Shown one piece after another: positions 63,317 to 64,000 of a stretch of DNA of 64,000 nt. Origin of the DNA: Hyphomicrobiaceae bacterium. GTDB lineage: Bacteria > Pseudomonadota > Alphaproteobacteria > Rhizobiales > Devosiaceae. Under the pieces are notes generated by a model that made no database searches, had not been told where the DNA came from, and saw only the letters and a program-made list of their open reading frames with translations. The position numbers and the translations under genes were made by a program. Positions within the stretch are counted from its first letter, which is position 1. Every line of letters starts with the position of its first letter. The stretch is taken from the NCBI GenBank assembly GCA_020638095.1, contig JACKJF010000003.1, positions 186,001 through 250,000 on the forward strand, in the 5' to 3' direction.

Positions 63317-63349
63317 GTGAAGCCTTCACGCGGCAGGCAAATCCCTGCC
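63317..63349 (-). terminator. Tandem hairpins after the esterase gene
   Basis: GGCAGG/CCTGCC (63332-63349) and GTGAA/TTCAC (63317-63329) follow the esterase stop on the minus strand, before the HNH gene. Likely terminator; no long T-run. Confidence 0.45.
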
Positions 63350-63356
63350 CGGGCGT

Positions 63357-64000
63357 CTACTGCAGCGCCGCCGGCGAGCCCTGCACCGCTTCGCGCAGAA
63401 AGGCGAGGGCGAAACCGAGCCCTTCCGGCGTGATCGTATGGTCGACCCCGGGTTCGATCAGTATTGCCACCCTGAGCCCAAGCGCCTGGAGCTGCTCGGC
63501 CGCCATTTCGCTCGAAACGGCCGGCACCACCGGATCCGCGCTGCCATGCACCAGGCAGACCGGCGGCCGTCCGCCAAGCTCGCGTGCCACCGCGTCCGGA
63601 TCGATCAGCGCTCCCGAAAAGGCGATAAGTGCAATCGGCGCCGTCTTGAGCCTCAGGCCGACATCGAGCGCCATCATCGCGCCTTGCGAAAACCCCAGAA
63701 GAATGGTCTGGGCCGGCCCAAGCCCCGTTTCGGCCCAGAGCCTTTCGAGAAAATACCCGAGCGACGTGCGCGCGCCCGGCGCACCCTCGAGGCGCGAAAG
63801 TTCGCGGTTCACGTCAAGCGGAAACCACTGATAGCCCATCGGGTTGATGTCGCAGCGTTCCGGCGCGTTGGGCGCGATGAAGAGCGCATCCGGCATGTGA
63901 TCGCGCCAGAAGGGTGCAAGCCCGATCAGGTCATTGCCATCCGACCCGTAGCCATGCAGCAGGACCACCAGTTGCCGGACTTCGCCGCTCTTGGGTTCGA
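63357..64000 (-). CDS. Alpha/beta-hydrolase (phospholipase/carboxylesterase type), 5' end outside window
   Basis: The frame is open to the right edge, so the N-terminus is cut; visible part ~214 residues beginning ...GEVRQLVVLLHGYGSDGNDL. The nucleophile Ser lies in LLGFSQGAMMALD, Asp in LVHGSADPVVP, and His in GVDHTITPEG, the order of carboxylesterase/phospholipase-type hydrolases (YpfH-like). It hydrolyses esters of unknown origin. Internal ATG near 63968 is not the true start because the conserved QLVVLLHGYG begins upstream of it. Confidence 0.88.
   Translation of the reverse strand, partial: EPKSGEVRQLVVLLHGYGSDGNDLIGLAPFWRDHMPDALFIAPNAPERCDINPMGYQWFPLDVNRELSRLEGAPGARTSLGYFLERLWAETGLGPAQTILLGFSQGAMMALDVGLRLKTAPIALIAFSGALIDPDAVARELGGRPPVCLVHGSADPVVPAVSSEMAAEQLQALGLRVAILIEPGVDHTITPEGLGFALAFLREAVQGSPAALQ

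Overview
The window reads as the chromosome of a high-GC alphaproteobacterium of the order Hyphomicrobiales (Rhizobiales), probably Devosia/Pelagibacterium-like. This rests on the housekeeping gene orders rplU-rpmA-GNAT-obgE-proB-proA-nadD-rsfS-rlmH-envC-ctpA-(divergent polysaccharide deacetylase)-rppH and atpHAGDC, on an HhH-type C-terminal extension of ribosomal protein L21, and on RIME-like palindromes. Taxonomy is an inference; no rRNA gene is present.

Layout. 1-9752: chromosomal accessory genes: a heavy-metal P-type ATPase cut by the window edge, a muramidase-like RTX protein, a FecR-domain secreted protein with a His/Asp/Gly tail, an orphan immunity-like protein, an operon of a fold-type III PLP decarboxylase, a VOC protein and a polyamine-type binding protein with a divergent TetR regulator, and a HAD hydrolase. 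10158-32973: a proposed integrative and mobilizable element of about 22.8 kb, inserted at the 3' end of tRNA-Ser(CGA) and bounded by a 10-bp direct repeat. It carries a mobilization module (MobC-like protein, relaxase, VirD4/TraG coupling protein), a small tyrosine recombinase, an ArdC-like antirestriction protein, a chain of defence modules, and a large serine recombinase whose reading frame runs into the tRNA. 33262-64000: the conserved chromosomal backbone, with arsR-arsC-aquaporin, priA/xerC, corA, a DMT transporter, a 12-repeat Cys/Asp-rich secreted protein, tRNA-Leu(CAA), yqaA, dsbB, an HNH nuclease and an esterase cut by the window edge.

The defence cargo is the most interesting part. 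In order it holds a PIN-like nuclease, a Kiwa pair (KwaA/KwaB), an EcoRII-type restriction-modification system with Vsr, a Rad50-like zinc-hook ATPase with a tiny acidic partner, and an uncharacterised pair of a MurF-like ligase and a multi-pass membrane protein. Between these modules lie long noncoding stretches that fold extensively on paper. Two of them (17.5-17.85 kb and 20.44-20.85 kb) share two ordered motifs, a third spot (23.9 kb) keeps one motif, and one stem shows a compensatory base-pair change; the first copy ends in a good Rho-independent terminator. A fourth stretch (26.84-27.19 kb) is almost fully paired, ending in a four-way junction. These look like unassigned structured RNAs or structured recombination junctions. 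With the Mur-ligase/membrane pair they are the best candidates for an undescribed system.

No searches or folding programs were run. Family names come from reading motifs, and stems were paired by hand.
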